Part shown: in pieces, positions 24,329 to 34,321 of the stretch
Position numbering within the stretch: the stretch's first letter is position 1
Layout: each line of letters starts with the position of its first letter
Assembly: GCA_003973385.1 (NCBI GenBank)
Contig: QNYK01000087.1
Span: 1-45,240, forward strand
Reading direction: 5' to 3'
Source of the DNA: Bacillota bacterium
GTDB taxonomy: Bacteria > Planctomycetota > UBA8108 > UBA1146
DNA length: 45,240 nucleotides
Notes under the pieces: model-generated
Databases searched by the model: none
The model's input: the letters and a program-made list of their open reading frames with translations, nothing else
What the model was told of the DNA's origin: nothing
Position numbers and translations under genes: made by a program

Positions 24329-27300
24329 TCAAGCTTGCTGCAATCCATGGTCCTGAGCCTCTGGGTGGCGTTCCTCGTCATCGACAGCCATCCTGTTTCT
24401 GACCGAACCGCGGTCGGAATAAAGTTCCCGGGACCCCGGCGGATTACCGGTCGATAGCGAGCGATCCTGCTGAGGGATCTTCTCGTCTACCCAGCGGCTG
24501 GCATCGGCGACCTTGACCACGACGCGGCAAGATACGCCCTCTTCCTCCATGGTAACTCCGTAGAGGCACTGGGCTTCTGTCATGGTGATGCGACTGTGGG
24601 TGATGATGAGGAACTGGGAGGTCCGCGCGAACTCCTGGAGAACCTTCACAAATCGAATTGTGTTTTGCTCGTCCAGTGGAGCATCCACCTCATCGAGGAT
24701 GCAGAAGGGGCTGGGTCGCGCCTTGAACAGGGCAAAAATCACGGAGATGGCAGCCAGTGCCCTCTCCCCACCCGAGAGCAAGTCGAGACTCGAAATCCGC
24801 TTGCCAGGCGGGCGGGCCCTGACCGTAATTCCTGCTTCAAGAGCATCTTCATCGGGATCGAGTTCCAGGTCTGCGACTCCTCCCCCGAACATCAGTTTGA
24901 AGATACTCTGGAAGTTTGATCGCACCTCCTCGAAGGTAGTGAGGAAGCGTGTGCGACACTGGTCATCGAGCGTCTCGATCGCCTGACGAATCAGCTCACT
25001 GGATCGAGTCAGGTCTGCGACTTCTGCAGCAATATCTGCATGCCTCGTCTCTTCAGTTTCAAGTTCTTCCACTGCCTGCAGATTCACATTGGCATTTCTC
25101 CGCATCCTGGCCTGGATCTGCTGATGCTCCCTGCTCAGACGATCAACAAGGGCTCCATCGCCCTCGAGACCGTCGAGGAGAGTCGTGCGCCACTGCTCGA
25201 TGGGCGCCTCGTCCAGTGAAACCTCGTGATCATCCCGAACCCGATCCCGGATGACTTCGATGCGAATCTTGCACTCGTTGGCACGGATCCGATCTGCCTC
25301 GCGCCCTTCCCTGATCTTCTCTGCCTGAACTCGACTCTCTTTCTGGCGCTTTTCCACTGCGGATCTCTCCTGGCGACAAGAATCCAGCAGTCGATCCTGC
25401 TCATGGCGTGTCGCGCTGATCTGCTCCAGCTGCTGGAGAAGCGACACCTCCTCCAGCCCCAGGTCTTCAATTTGCTGGAAGAATCCCTGCTGGCGCTGCT
25501 CCTCTTGCTCGATTTCGATCGTCATTCGCATTCTCAACTGCACGCGCTGCTCGACCTCATCTGCGAGGCGACGCTGTTCTCGCCAGTCGGATGAGATTCG
25601 CTCCTGCTCCCTGGTCCCGTCCAACCGCATTCGTTGCCGCTCGCTATCCAGGTCGCCAAGTTGCCGATCCAGCGGTGAGATCCGTCTCGAATCCTCCTCC
25701 AGAGTTCCGTTGAGGGCCTTCCTGTCGCTGGCCACTATTTCAAGGTCACTGTGCGCAGCATCCCTCAATGCGGAAAGTTCCTCGTAATGGGTCAGAGCCT
25801 GTTCCATATCTCTGTCGAGCAGAATCCTTCTCTGCTTGACGATGCGCAGTTCCTCGCTCGCCTTCTCCTTCTCTCGCCTGGCATGGTCAGCCTCGATGCG
25901 GGCCCTACCGGCCTCCTGGTCGAGGCGCTGGATTTCTCCTTGTCGAGCCGAGATGGACTCCTCCAGCGACTCTTCCTGCTCCGATGCCTCCGCTACCCGG
26001 GAGTGGATCTCATCCATGGAACTTCTCAGATGCATCATCTCCACGCGTCGCGAGACGAGACCGCCCTTGCTACTGCCGGGAATCCTGACCGCTCCCCACG
26101 GCTCGATGACCGTTCCATCTTGAATGACCACACAGAATCCCGGTGATCTCCTGTGCAACAGTATTGCATCGTTCAGGTCCGAGGCGATCAGCACCTTTCC
26201 CAGCAGGGAATCGACGATGGGGCGACAGATGGTTTCGCAATCGATCCGCGATGCGAGGGTCTCGACTCCCGGGGGGGGATCAGGTTCCAGGGACTGACCT
26301 TCCATCTCGTTTTCGATCGAAACAATCGAGACCGATTCACCATCCAGAATCTTCTCGAGGGCGCGTATCCTGCTCTCGATGGGTGTTCTTCCCTGAAGCA
26401 CCACCGTCTCCAGCACACGCCCGAGTACTGCATCGACCATGCGTGCAGAATCTGGATCCGCCTCGATCAAGCGGGCCAGAAGCCCCCTGATATCCCGCGC
26501 CGCCGGCTGCTTGGAGTTGAGCAATTTCTGCGTGCCCTTGCCGAGGCCTTCCAGAGTCTCTTCCAGTTCCGTCAGGAACCTCAGCCGCCCATCGTTGGAC
26601 TCGTTGTCAGACCGAAGTTTGGCCAGGGTCCCTCTTGCTTCATCGAGCACCCCAAGGCGGTCCTTGACCTCATCGCGAACCCTGTCTGCATCGTGGACAC
26701 AACTGCGCTCCAGTTCGATCAACTCGATGATACGGTCGTCACGCAGACGGCTCTGCTCCTCCAACTCGAGTTGCTGCATGCGAAAATCTCGGTTTTCTGC
26801 GACACGACGATCGCGAATCGTATCCTGCCCGCGGAGATCTCCGGTCAGGGCTGCCACCGTGTTCTTGAGTCGTGTTTCCTCGTACACCAGACTCAGATCA
26901 CGATCCTTGCTCGCCAGTATTCTCGAATCGAGCTGCTCCCTTTCTGCAAAGATGGTCGAGTACTTTCCATTTTGCAGTTCGAGATCTCGTCGACATTCAC
27001 GCAGGTCTGAAATTGTGGTCTTCAACCTATCGCGAACTTCCTCACGGCGGACCAGATACTCCTGCTCAGCAGTGACCAATTCCTGTTGTTGCCGGGTAAG
27101 ATCTTCGTTGCGCTGGGAAGCGTGTCGAGCCTGTTCATCCAGTTGTCGCCGACGAGCATCTATCCCTTCCAGCGAGACCTTAATCTTGGTTTCCTTTTGC
27201 CTGGTGTCGTCGAGGAAGCGATGCACACTTTCGAGGCGAGTTCTGATTTCATCCAGGGAAGTTTCAAGTGACCCCGACAGATCAGAGAGCAATTCTCTCA

Positions 27301-28060
27301 GCGTGTTCCTCCACTGCAGTCGGAATGCTACACGCTCACCTTCCTCACTGAGTTCCTCGACCTGAAGAGATGACATCACGGAACTGACCATCTTGAAGCG
27401 ATCTCTATCCTCGATGTATCGACGCGCTCTTCCAGCCTGCATCTTGAGGCTGCGAATCCTTCGCTCGATCTCTGACAGCTGGTCAGTAGCTCGAGTCAGT
27501 TCCTGCTCTCCCCTTTCAAGTCTCTTCTCCGCTTCGGACCGCTTCTTGCGGAAACTGGAGATGCCTGCTGCTTCCTCGAAGATCTTTCGTCGTTCGAGAG
27601 AATTGGAGTTGAGGAAGGAATCCACCTTGCCCTGGCCCAGAACGGAATAGCCGTCCGCTCCGATGCCGGTGTCCGCGAAGATCGCCAGAACGTCTTTCAG
27701 GCGGCATCGCTTGCTGTTGATCTGATACTCACTGGTGCCATCTCTCAGGAGAATCCGACCGATCTCCACCTCACTCGCGTCGACCGGAAGTGATCGGTTC
27801 TGGTTATCAAACAGCAGGCGGACCTCAGCTCTCGAGAGTGCTGCCCTTGTTCGGGTGCCCGTGAAAATCACATCGAGCATCTCTGTACCTCGTAGCCCCT
27901 TTGCGGATCTCTCTCCGAGTACCCATCGAAATGCATCGACGATATTGGATTTACCGCACCCGTTTGGCCCCACGACGGCACTGATCCCCGGGTCGAATTC
28001 GAATTCGACAGGGTCCGCGAAGGACTTGAATCCTGAGAGGTAGATTCTTTTGAGGTGCAA
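24329..28060 (-). CDS. smc: Chromosome segregation protein SMC
   Basis: This structural-maintenance-of-chromosomes ATPase compacts and segregates DNA with ScpA and ScpB. The 1243-residue protein has Walker A VVGPNGCGKSN near residues 29-39, Q-loop and coiled coils (about 170-490 and 660-1020) around a hinge near 500-640, signature LLSGGERALAAI and Walker B FCILDEVDAPLD near the C-terminus, then the ITHSRITM switch segment. A tail of about 60 polar residues follows the head domain. The start is TTG with AAAGGAAATC just upstream. The gene lies 42 bases downstream of an unrecognised gene. scpA and scpB are not in the window. Confidence 0.96.
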   Translation of the reverse strand: MHLKRIYLSGFKSFADPVEFEFDPGISAVVGPNGCGKSNIVDAFRWVLGERSAKGLRGTEMLDVIFTGTRTRAALSRAEVRLLFDNQNRSLPVDASEVEIGRILLRDGTSEYQINSKRCRLKDVLAIFADTGIGADGYSVLGQGKVDSFLNSNSLERRKIFEEAAGISSFRKKRSEAEKRLERGEQELTRATDQLSEIERRIRSLKMQAGRARRYIEDRDRFKMVSSVMSSLQVEELSEEGERVAFRLQWRNTLRELLSDLSGSLETSLDEIRTRLESVHRFLDDTRQKETKIKVSLEGIDARRRQLDEQARHASQRNEDLTRQQQELVTAEQEYLVRREEVRDRLKTTISDLRECRRDLELQNGKYSTIFAEREQLDSRILASKDRDLSLVYEETRLKNTVAALTGDLRGQDTIRDRRVAENRDFRMQQLELEEQSRLRDDRIIELIELERSCVHDADRVRDEVKDRLGVLDEARGTLAKLRSDNESNDGRLRFLTELEETLEGLGKGTQKLLNSKQPAARDIRGLLARLIEADPDSARMVDAVLGRVLETVVLQGRTPIESRIRALEKILDGESVSIVSIENEMEGQSLEPDPPPGVETLASRIDCETICRPIVDSLLGKVLIASDLNDAILLHRRSPGFCVVIQDGTVIEPWGAVRIPGSSKGGLVSRRVEMMHLRSSMDEIHSRVAEASEQEESLEESISARQGEIQRLDQEAGRARIEADHARREKEKASEELRIVKQRRILLDRDMEQALTHYEELSALRDAAHSDLEIVASDRKALNGTLEEDSRRISPLDRQLGDLDSERQRMRLDGTREQERISSDWREQRRLADEVEQRVQLRMRMTIEIEQEEQRQQGFFQQIEDLGLEEVSLLQQLEQISATRHEQDRLLDSCRQERSAVEKRQKESRVQAEKIREGREADRIRANECKIRIEVIRDRVRDDHEVSLDEAPIEQWRTTLLDGLEGDGALVDRLSREHQQIQARMRRNANVNLQAVEELETEETRHADIAAEVADLTRSSELIRQAIETLDDQCRTRFLTTFEEVRSNFQSIFKLMFGGGVADLELDPDEDALEAGITVRARPPGKRISSLDLLSGGERALAAISVIFALFKARPSPFCILDEVDAPLDEQNTIRFVKVLQEFARTSQFLIITHSRITMTEAQCLYGVTMEEEGVSCRVVVKVADASRWVDEKIPQQDRSLSTGNPPGSRELYSDRGSVRNRMAVDDEERHPEAQDHGLQQA

Positions 28061-28102
28061 GATTTCCTTTCGACCCTGTGATTCTCTTTCGATCCCCAGA
28101 CC

Positions 28103-29389
28103 CTAGGTGCGTTGGGCTGTGGAAGCCAGCAGTCTTGGAGAGATCGCTACTGCTGCTAGCAGTTCCTCTAATCGGTTCCAGCCACCTCCTCTGCGTCGCG
28201 TGATCTTGCTGATCAGTTTTCGTGCAGCCTTGTAGGCGAGCGCGACTTCTCTGGACTCTATTCCGATCGCCGGAATCCTCACGCTCTGCAGAGAATTCCG
28301 AAGCAAATAATCGATGAACTCCAGTGGGTTTGATTTTTCCGAGGCGATCCAGAGTGGCGTCGAGAGATTCTTCGCCTGATTCCAGTCTTCTCTCCAGGGA
28401 ATCGAAATCCCATGGTCTGCAACATGATCAAACGCCATGACACGCTGGCAGATGGCCCTCACCGCCAGTGGATCTCCATCGAGGCGACCCGCCACCAGTA
28501 CCGGACGAGGATGTTGTTCGCTGCAGATTCGCACAGGAACGGAACCTCTGAGGCACTCTGCGAGCATGAGCCTTGTCGAGGCAGGTATCGGCAGCGGAAC
28601 CCTGATCAGTAACTGGGCGCTCTCGCAGAGGTGACGAATTTCAATCTCATGGCGCTCCTGATGCATCGGATCGGCGAAGAGTTGCCCACTCGGAATCCTT
28701 GCCAGGGCGGGAACTTCCCAGATCACCTGCGGCGACTGCTGCTGAGCTTCGATGTAGCCACGAATGCGCGCCTGCAGTAAATCCCAGCGGTGACGGCCAT
28801 CTTGAGGGGGAAGGCTAGACAGTTCCTCGAGTGCTCCCGATACCACCAGAGAGCCTGCTACCCACTCGATCTCGCTGACTACCCGGTCTCCTATGAGATG
28901 TATTGAATCCTCGTTCTCGGTGTGGCTTTCCACTTCAATTCTACGCTCAAGAAATCTGAACGGCTGTGTCGGTGTGAGGCCACCATGTACCGGCCACAAA
29001 TCACCCAGGTAAGAGTTTGCAATTGCGGACTCGAACACCTGAGTGCCACTGAAGTGTGCGATTCGATCAGTGACCAGTTTCATCGCAGAGTCATTGACCG
29101 ATTCATCTACAGGCCAGGAGATCAACTGATCGATGGCATCCAGCAATCCAGTTTCACCTCGATTCCGACAAGCAGTGTGAATCCGCTCGATCAACTCATG
29201 ACTCTGCCATTGAACCTCTGTATCTCCCAGTTCCTCCATCACTTCATGAAGGATCGCTTCAGTATCATGAAGCATGAGACCGGATTCCTCAGCAGCACCC
29301 AGTTCTGGAGAGCCACTGAGAATCGTGTCCATCATCGAACGGATACGCCGTTCCAGAGGTAGCATTCCACGATGGGATTCAGCGCACAT
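28103..29389 (-). CDS. Protein of unknown function between nrdR and smc
   Basis: I do not recognise this 428-residue protein. It has no signal peptide, membrane segment or obvious nucleotide-binding motif. The N-terminal 140 residues look helical and acidic (LMLHDTEAILHEVMEEL). The middle part mixes strands and helices, and the C-terminus is basic (ARKLISKITRRRGGGWNRLEELL). Its ATG overlaps the nrdR stop region by 11 bases and smc follows after 42 bases, so it is probably co-transcribed with both. A role in chromosome or replication biology is suggested only by this position. Confidence 0.75.
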   Translation of the reverse strand: MCAESHRGMLPLERRIRSMMDTILSGSPELGAAEESGLMLHDTEAILHEVMEELGDTEVQWQSHELIERIHTACRNRGETGLLDAIDQLISWPVDESVNDSAMKLVTDRIAHFSGTQVFESAIANSYLGDLWPVHGGLTPTQPFRFLERRIEVESHTENEDSIHLIGDRVVSEIEWVAGSLVVSGALEELSSLPPQDGRHRWDLLQARIRGYIEAQQQSPQVIWEVPALARIPSGQLFADPMHQERHEIEIRHLCESAQLLIRVPLPIPASTRLMLAECLRGSVPVRICSEQHPRPVLVAGRLDGDPLAVRAICQRVMAFDHVADHGISIPWREDWNQAKNLSTPLWIASEKSNPLEFIDYLLRNSLQSVRIPAIGIESREVALAYKAARKLISKITRRRGGGWNRLEELLAAVAISPRLLASTAQRT

Positions 29390-29852
29390 CTTCTACTTCT
29401 CTCTTCTCCATCAGGGCCGTCAGTGCCTGAAAAAACTCTGAGATGTCTGCAAACTCCTGGTACACCGAGGCAAAGCGGACATAGGCAACGGGATCCAGTT
29501 CCTTCAATTGGATACTCACGACTTCCCCGATGAAGACTGAGGGCACTTCGTGATCAAACTTCTCGCGGATCAGTTTCTCGACCCGATCGACGACCGTCTC
29601 CATCTGCTCGACCGAGACGGGCCGCTTCTGACACGCCGCTATCAGCCCATCGAGGACCTTTGTGCGATTGAATGCCTGCCGGTTCTGGCTCTTCTTGACG
29701 ACCAGCAGGGGGACCTCCTCGATCCGTTCGTATGTCGTGAGACGCTTATTGCAGCCGAGACACTCCCTGCGTCTCCGGACCGCTCTCCCTTCGGAGATGG
29801 TCCTGGAATCCACAACCCTGTCATCGTCTGCACCACAAAATGGACACCGCAC
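29379..29852 (-). CDS. nrdR: Transcriptional repressor NrdR
   Basis: NrdR senses ATP/dATP and represses ribonucleotide reductase genes. The 157-residue protein has the N-terminal zinc ribbon (Cys3, Cys6, then CLGC around residues 32-35) and an ATP-cone domain (VVKKSQNRQAFNRTKVLDGLI onward). Length and order match the family. No ribonucleotide reductase gene lies in the window. The 3' end overlaps the following unknown gene by 11 bases. About 200 bases separate it from mnmE upstream, which may hold its promoter. Confidence 0.96.
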   Translation of the reverse strand: MRCPFCGADDDRVVDSRTISEGRAVRRRRECLGCNKRLTTYERIEEVPLLVVKKSQNRQAFNRTKVLDGLIAACQKRPVSVEQMETVVDRVEKLIREKFDHEVPSVFIGEVVSIQLKELDPVAYVRFASVYQEFADISEFFQALTALMEKREVEDVR

Positions 29853-30053
29853 CGGGTGGTCTCCTCCCGCTTCGAAGGACTGAACTGGGCTACCTGAAGT
29901 TGGTCAACTGGCCGGGCCCCTCGCGAGGCTCCTCGAGGAAGTCTCGCGGCCGATCGCATCCCCCTCGACCGGCATCGATGCCATGTTATCCCACACGAGG
30001 GAGGCACTCAACGAGCGCAGCGACCAGAGTTCGGCCCCTTCCGGCTCACGGAG

Positions 30054-31412
30054 TCACTTTCCCAGACAGAAGCGAGAAAAGATCCGATCCAGCACATGCT
30101 CCGGTGTCGACTCCCCCGTCACCTCTTCGAGCCGCCTGAGTGCACCTTTGAGATCCTCGACCAGCAACTCCGGACCGGCGTCAGCCTCGTCGATGGCCGC
30201 TGCCAGGAGATCGCGGCATCCGGTCACCAGATGCCACTGCCGCGCCGTGAATCGGAGAGCATCGGACCGCTGCTGACCAGGCGTGCGGATGCCCCAGTTC
30301 AGCAATTCTTGACGCAACATCTCGATGCCTTCTCCTGTCATAGAACTGACCCTGTACGCCTCCGTGAGATAGTCGTCGGGGACCTTCGACGTGCGGTCGC
30401 ACTGGCAGAGTACCGGCCGAAACCTGTGTTTCAGTTCGGAGGGCAACTGACTCCGTTCCCGCTCGATATCGATCACATCCCTGGAGGCGTCGATGACCCA
30501 CAGGACCGGGTCATCTCCGCCGATGAGTACTCTGGCCCGCTCCAGAGCCAGCGCCTCTATCTGGCCGCTGGCCCATCTCTCACCGGGCAGATCGAGTATT
30601 TCCAGGCTTCTGCCGGAGCCCTCCAGGACTCCTCTCACCGCATCGGTCGTGGTTCCAGGAGCAGAATCAACGATGGCGAGTTGCTGCTGAACAAGTGCGT
30701 TCAGAAGCGACGATTTGCCGGCATTGGGCAGACCCCACAGCAATATCCTGGGCAATCCAGAAGCCACCTCGGTCGATTGTCTTCGCTCGAGCAGTTGATC
30801 GATCTCCAGCAGAATCGGTTGGAGTAGACGCCTGGCTCCTGTGGTCCCGGGCGACTCCACCTCCTGTTCAGAAAAATCGAGTCCAGCCTCGGTGATGGCG
30901 AGCACATCGAGCAGTGAACTGGCCACCGACCGGATCCCCTGCGCAAGTTCCCCGTCCAGCACCCTGCGCGCTGCAACGATCGCTGCTTGATCTTCCGCCT
31001 CGATCAGCGCCGCCACTGACTCGGCACTACTCAGGTCGATGCGCCCGTTGACGAAGGCCCTGCGTGTGAACTCCCCTGGAGTTGCGGGGCGTGCTCCCGC
31101 TCTCTCCAGACGAGCCAACACGCCATCGATGATGGGAGTCGCTCCCGGGAGAACCACCTCGACGCCCTCGTTGCCGGTCCATGATGCTCCTCGCCTCCAC
31201 AGCACAGCCAGCGCCGGAGTCGGAGGCGCGACTTCGTCCCACCTCAGTTGCAGCATGCGGGGAATCCTGGCCTCGAGTATCGGTAGCGGGTCGCGGTCAG
31301 ATTCCTCGACGAGGGACTGGAGATGCGCAGCAGCTGCATCCCCATCGAGCCTGATCATCGCCAGCGATGCAGGTGGAGGGGGGCTGGAGAGTGCGAAAAT
31401 CACTTCTTCCAT
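30054..31412 (-). CDS. mnmE: tRNA modification GTPase MnmE
   Basis: With MnmG, MnmE modifies the wobble uridine of tRNAs. The 452-residue protein has the N-terminal folate-binding domain (SWTGNEGVEV; PGEFTRRAFVNGRIDLSSAE near 112-131), a helical domain interrupted by a G domain, and the C-terminal FCLGK motif with the conserved Cys. In the G domain, G1 is GLPNAGKSS (227-235). Other motifs are unusual: G2 is GTTTD instead of GTTRD, G3 is DLPGE instead of DTAGI, and G4 is CQCD (336-339) instead of NKxD. The gene is 11 bases downstream of yidC, the common bacterial order. Altered GTP handling is possible, but the overall family is clear. Confidence 0.93.
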   Translation of the reverse strand: MEEVIFALSSPPPPASLAMIRLDGDAAAAHLQSLVEESDRDPLPILEARIPRMLQLRWDEVAPPTPALAVLWRRGASWTGNEGVEVVLPGATPIIDGVLARLERAGARPATPGEFTRRAFVNGRIDLSSAESVAALIEAEDQAAIVAARRVLDGELAQGIRSVASSLLDVLAITEAGLDFSEQEVESPGTTGARRLLQPILLEIDQLLERRQSTEVASGLPRILLWGLPNAGKSSLLNALVQQQLAIVDSAPGTTTDAVRGVLEGSGRSLEILDLPGERWASGQIEALALERARVLIGGDDPVLWVIDASRDVIDIERERSQLPSELKHRFRPVLCQCDRTSKVPDDYLTEAYRVSSMTGEGIEMLRQELLNWGIRTPGQQRSDALRFTARQWHLVTGCRDLLAAAIDEADAGPELLVEDLKGALRRLEEVTGESTPEHVLDRIFSRFCLGK

Positions 31413-31423
31413 CGCCGCACCTC

Positions 31424-33289
31424 TCAGCGGTTCTTGACCTTGCCCGAACCTGGACGAGCGGGACCGCGTGGAGCAGAGACATTGCCAGAACCGGGCCCTG
31501 GAGAGGATCCTGAATCTGTAGAGACTCCAGGGGTCGGGACGATGCCCGCAGCCCGAAGATCTCGCCGGATCATCTTCTGCTCGACGATCCCGACAAGTGC
31601 CGACGTGATGAAATACACCATCAGGCCAGCCGCGAAGGAGTAAAAGATGAATCCAAATGCAATCATCATGAACGACATCATCTTCTGCTGCATCTTGACC
31701 TGAGGGTCATCGGATTGGGGCATCATCTTCTGGTTCACCAGGGTGACGATCACATACAGGATCGGAAGCAAGTTGAACCAGTTCCCGAGGAGCGGCAGAC
31801 TGAAAGGCATCTGTGCCAGCATGTCGGGACGGGTCAGGTCATCGACCCAGAGGAAACTGGCCTGTCTCAACTCGATGGCGATGGTGAAGGTATTGATCAG
31901 TGCCAACCAGATCGGCAACTGCAGGAAGATGAAAAGACAGCCTCCAAACATCGCGGCAGGGTTCACTCCCTCTCGCTTGAACAGTTCCTGGATCTTGCGT
32001 TGTTGCTGCGGGGCATCGTTCTTGTAACGTTCCTTGATCTCATCCATCTGGGGCTTCAGACGCGCCATCCCCTGCTGCTGGATCTGCATCTGCTTCTGGT
32101 TGCGCTTGTTGACCGGATGTAGCACTCCACGGATACAAAAGGTCAGAAGAATGATCGACAGCCCCCAGGATCCAACAAATCCATCAAAGGTTCTCAATAA
32201 CCACAGGAAGGGACGAACCAGCCAGCCAAAAAATCCGTAGTCGATCAACCGCATCGCATCCCAGGAGGCATGATCTTCGAGAATCATGGGAGATTTCGGT
32301 CCGAGGAATACGGCGTATACGTGTGAAGTTCCCGTCTCGACCTTGCGGCGAAAACCGACTCGCATCGGCCACCCCTGTAGCGGTGGGTGAATTCCATCAC
32401 CGTCTGCAAGTCGCTGGAATTGTTCCGTATTTACTCCGGGACGTTCTCCATATGCGAGCATCGCGAGCGCTGGCGCCGGCTCCGCTTCCGTCGCCAGGGG
32501 ACGGATCACCTGGGCGAAGTAATTACTCTCGAGTCCTACCCATGCGATTCCATCTCTTCGTATCTCGCCCGTCTCGACAGCCTCCACAGCACGGTGATCG
32601 ACATCATCGATGCTTCCATCTCGATTTCTGCTGGCTGTTACCCACTGATTTGGATATGCGGCCATACGACCCGATACATCGTAACGGAGCCGTTTCGCTC
32701 CAAGGATCTCGTATCTCACATCAGTAGCGACTGGCCATTTTCCCTCGAAGGTGATGGTGGTGATCAACTCGTAGCCATCCGCTGGCAACTGGTAACTTCG
32801 AACCACGGCTCGCCCACCCTGAAGTTGGGTACGAAACGTGACCCCGCCGGGGGAAGTTTCGACCACTTCCCACAATTTTTGCGCCAGATCCTCACCAGCA
32901 GTCTGGACCTGGACTTCCAGCGCTCGCCCCGATCGCAGATCGGGTGAGATCAGTTCAAGAGGAGCCCCATCGGAAATTTCTTCGCCGAAGCCTGGCAGCA
33001 CGGCGCTGAGGATCGAGGCACCACGGTTTGTGATCTGTACCTCGAGAAGAGGGTTTGCCAGCAAGAACAGTTGTTCCTCGATCACCACCTCTGGGACAAC
33101 TTCCGGGTCCCCATTGGCCGCTTCCACAACAAGATCAGAGCCGACGCCATCCGGGGGCGTCACCGGGGCAGGCTGGTTGACTGCCGCTGGCGGAACACTC
33201 GTCGCCGGTCTCTCGGGCGTGATCCAGTCCATGTAGATGATGGAGATCGCAAAACAGATCACCATCGTCTGAAGAAGTCTCTTATCCAT
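31424..33289 (-). CDS. yidC: Membrane protein insertase YidC
   Basis: YidC inserts and folds inner-membrane proteins, alone or with Sec. The 621-residue protein begins with a membrane segment (TMVICFAISIIYMDWI), then a large periplasmic beta domain (about 60-350) as in Gram-negative YidC. The conserved insertase core follows, with SIILLTFCIRGVLHPVNKRNQ (containing the groove Arg), a cytoplasmic coiled hairpin (MARLKPQMDEIKERYKND) and later membrane segments (FGGCLFIFLQLPIWLALI; MMIAFGFIFYSFAAGL). A basic Gly/Pro/Ser-rich tail ends the protein. It follows the phosphoesterase gene by 14 bases and precedes mnmE by 11, forming an operon. Confidence 0.96.
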   Translation of the reverse strand: MDKRLLQTMVICFAISIIYMDWITPERPATSVPPAAVNQPAPVTPPDGVGSDLVVEAANGDPEVVPEVVIEEQLFLLANPLLEVQITNRGASILSAVLPGFGEEISDGAPLELISPDLRSGRALEVQVQTAGEDLAQKLWEVVETSPGGVTFRTQLQGGRAVVRSYQLPADGYELITTITFEGKWPVATDVRYEILGAKRLRYDVSGRMAAYPNQWVTASRNRDGSIDDVDHRAVEAVETGEIRRDGIAWVGLESNYFAQVIRPLATEAEPAPALAMLAYGERPGVNTEQFQRLADGDGIHPPLQGWPMRVGFRRKVETGTSHVYAVFLGPKSPMILEDHASWDAMRLIDYGFFGWLVRPFLWLLRTFDGFVGSWGLSIILLTFCIRGVLHPVNKRNQKQMQIQQQGMARLKPQMDEIKERYKNDAPQQQRKIQELFKREGVNPAAMFGGCLFIFLQLPIWLALINTFTIAIELRQASFLWVDDLTRPDMLAQMPFSLPLLGNWFNLLPILYVIVTLVNQKMMPQSDDPQVKMQQKMMSFMMIAFGFIFYSFAAGLMVYFITSALVGIVEQKMIRRDLRAAGIVPTPGVSTDSGSSPGPGSGNVSAPRGPARPGSGKVKNR

Positions 33290-33303
33290 CAGGTCAACTC
33301 TCC

Positions 33304-34056
33304 TCAGCGTCCTTCGATCAACCGAAGCGCCAGATTTTCAGGCAAGGGGGTTCTTTTGAATCGTCGCTGCGTTTCTTCCACGGGATAGACGACCCGTCTG
33401 AACTCGAGTTCATCTTGATCCACGATCACATAGCTGGACCGGGGGTCGCCATCGCGAGGCTGACCTACAGACCCGACATTGACGATCATATTTTCACGCC
33501 CCAGATTGATCTTGCCACCGATTTCCTCAGGAGACTGGAAACGAGGACCCGGGGTAAAGATGCCAGCTACATGAGTGTGCCCGACGAATGCTGTCGGTGG
33601 TCCAAAACTATCGAACAACTCCTCGACTTTTTCCGGGTCGTCGGAACAATCCTGAACAAACAGGTACTCCCTGGTCGGATCGCGCGGAGTTCCATGAGCC
33701 AGAAAGATATCTCCTTCTTCATGGGTCTGCTTCATCGAAGCGAGATGCTTCCACAGAGCTGCGGTTTCCTCACGAGGGAGACTGGTACTCATCAACTGCT
33801 GCTTGGTCCATTCGACCGCTGCCTTTGCCCTGGGATTGAATCCTATCGGATCATACAGAACCGCTTCCTCGTGATTTCCGAGTAGATTCACATCGAATCT
33901 GGTACTGACTTCAAGACACTCCCTCGGTTCCGGCCCGTAACCGATGACATCCCCGAGGCAGTAGATCCGGTCGACTCCCACCAGATCGATATCAGCAAGA
34001 ACCGCCTCGAGGGCGGGAAGGTTGGCATGAATATCGCTGATGATGGCAATACGCAT
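33304..34056 (-). CDS. Calcineurin-like metallophosphoesterase (YfcE/MJ0936-type)
   Basis: From the ATG at 34056 (AAGGA upstream) the protein is 250 residues. The metal-binding set is complete: ISDIHAN near residues 6-12, CLGDVIGYGP near 33-42, LLGNHE near 58-63, a later AHGTP and GHTHVAG. Such small single-domain enzymes hydrolyse phosphodiesters or protein phosphates; the substrate cannot be told from sequence. An in-frame ATG at 34089 would add 11 residues before the first strand and is less likely. It lies 14 bases upstream of yidC and is probably the first gene of the phosphoesterase-yidC-mnmE transcript. Confidence 0.88.
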   Translation of the reverse strand: MRIAIISDIHANLPALEAVLADIDLVGVDRIYCLGDVIGYGPEPRECLEVSTRFDVNLLGNHEEAVLYDPIGFNPRAKAAVEWTKQQLMSTSLPREETAALWKHLASMKQTHEEGDIFLAHGTPRDPTREYLFVQDCSDDPEKVEELFDSFGPPTAFVGHTHVAGIFTPGPRFQSPEEIGGKINLGRENMIVNVGSVGQPRDGDPRSSYVIVDQDELEFRRVVYPVEETQRRFKRTPLPENLALRLIEGR

Positions 34057-34321
34057 CGTGTCCTTGCTCTCTCCAAATTCAATCGCCACCGATGCACAGC
34101 ACAGAGGCTCTGCCAGGTCGGTAATTCCATGCCAGAACCGTGCTACCTGTGAACATGCCCCGCAGGACAGACCGGATGGTACCCGCTAGACAAGATGTTT
34201 CCAGCGAAGCCCTGCCACCGAGCAGAAGCGAGAAATGACCCGCCTCATCCCTGGAGTTCAAAGTATCGGCTCAATTCCTCCATCGAGCGGCCCCGATCGA
34301 TGCCGCTCGCCCTGCTCCCGA
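34057..34321. other. 265-base spacer between radC and the phosphoesterase operon
   Basis: No gene, clear promoter or terminator is visible. By position it should hold the promoter for the phosphoesterase-yidC-mnmE transcript on the minus strand. Short frames on the plus strand here lack any family features. Confidence 0.3.

Noticed and set aside
28922..29362. 146-codon plus-strand frame opposite the unknown gene before smc
   Set aside because: The minus-strand frame is three times longer, overlaps nrdR in operon fashion and has better composition.
31424..33289. Possible replication origin near yidC-mnmE
   Set aside because: The usual origin neighbours (rpmH, rnpA, dnaA) are absent, and I see no cluster of DnaA boxes.
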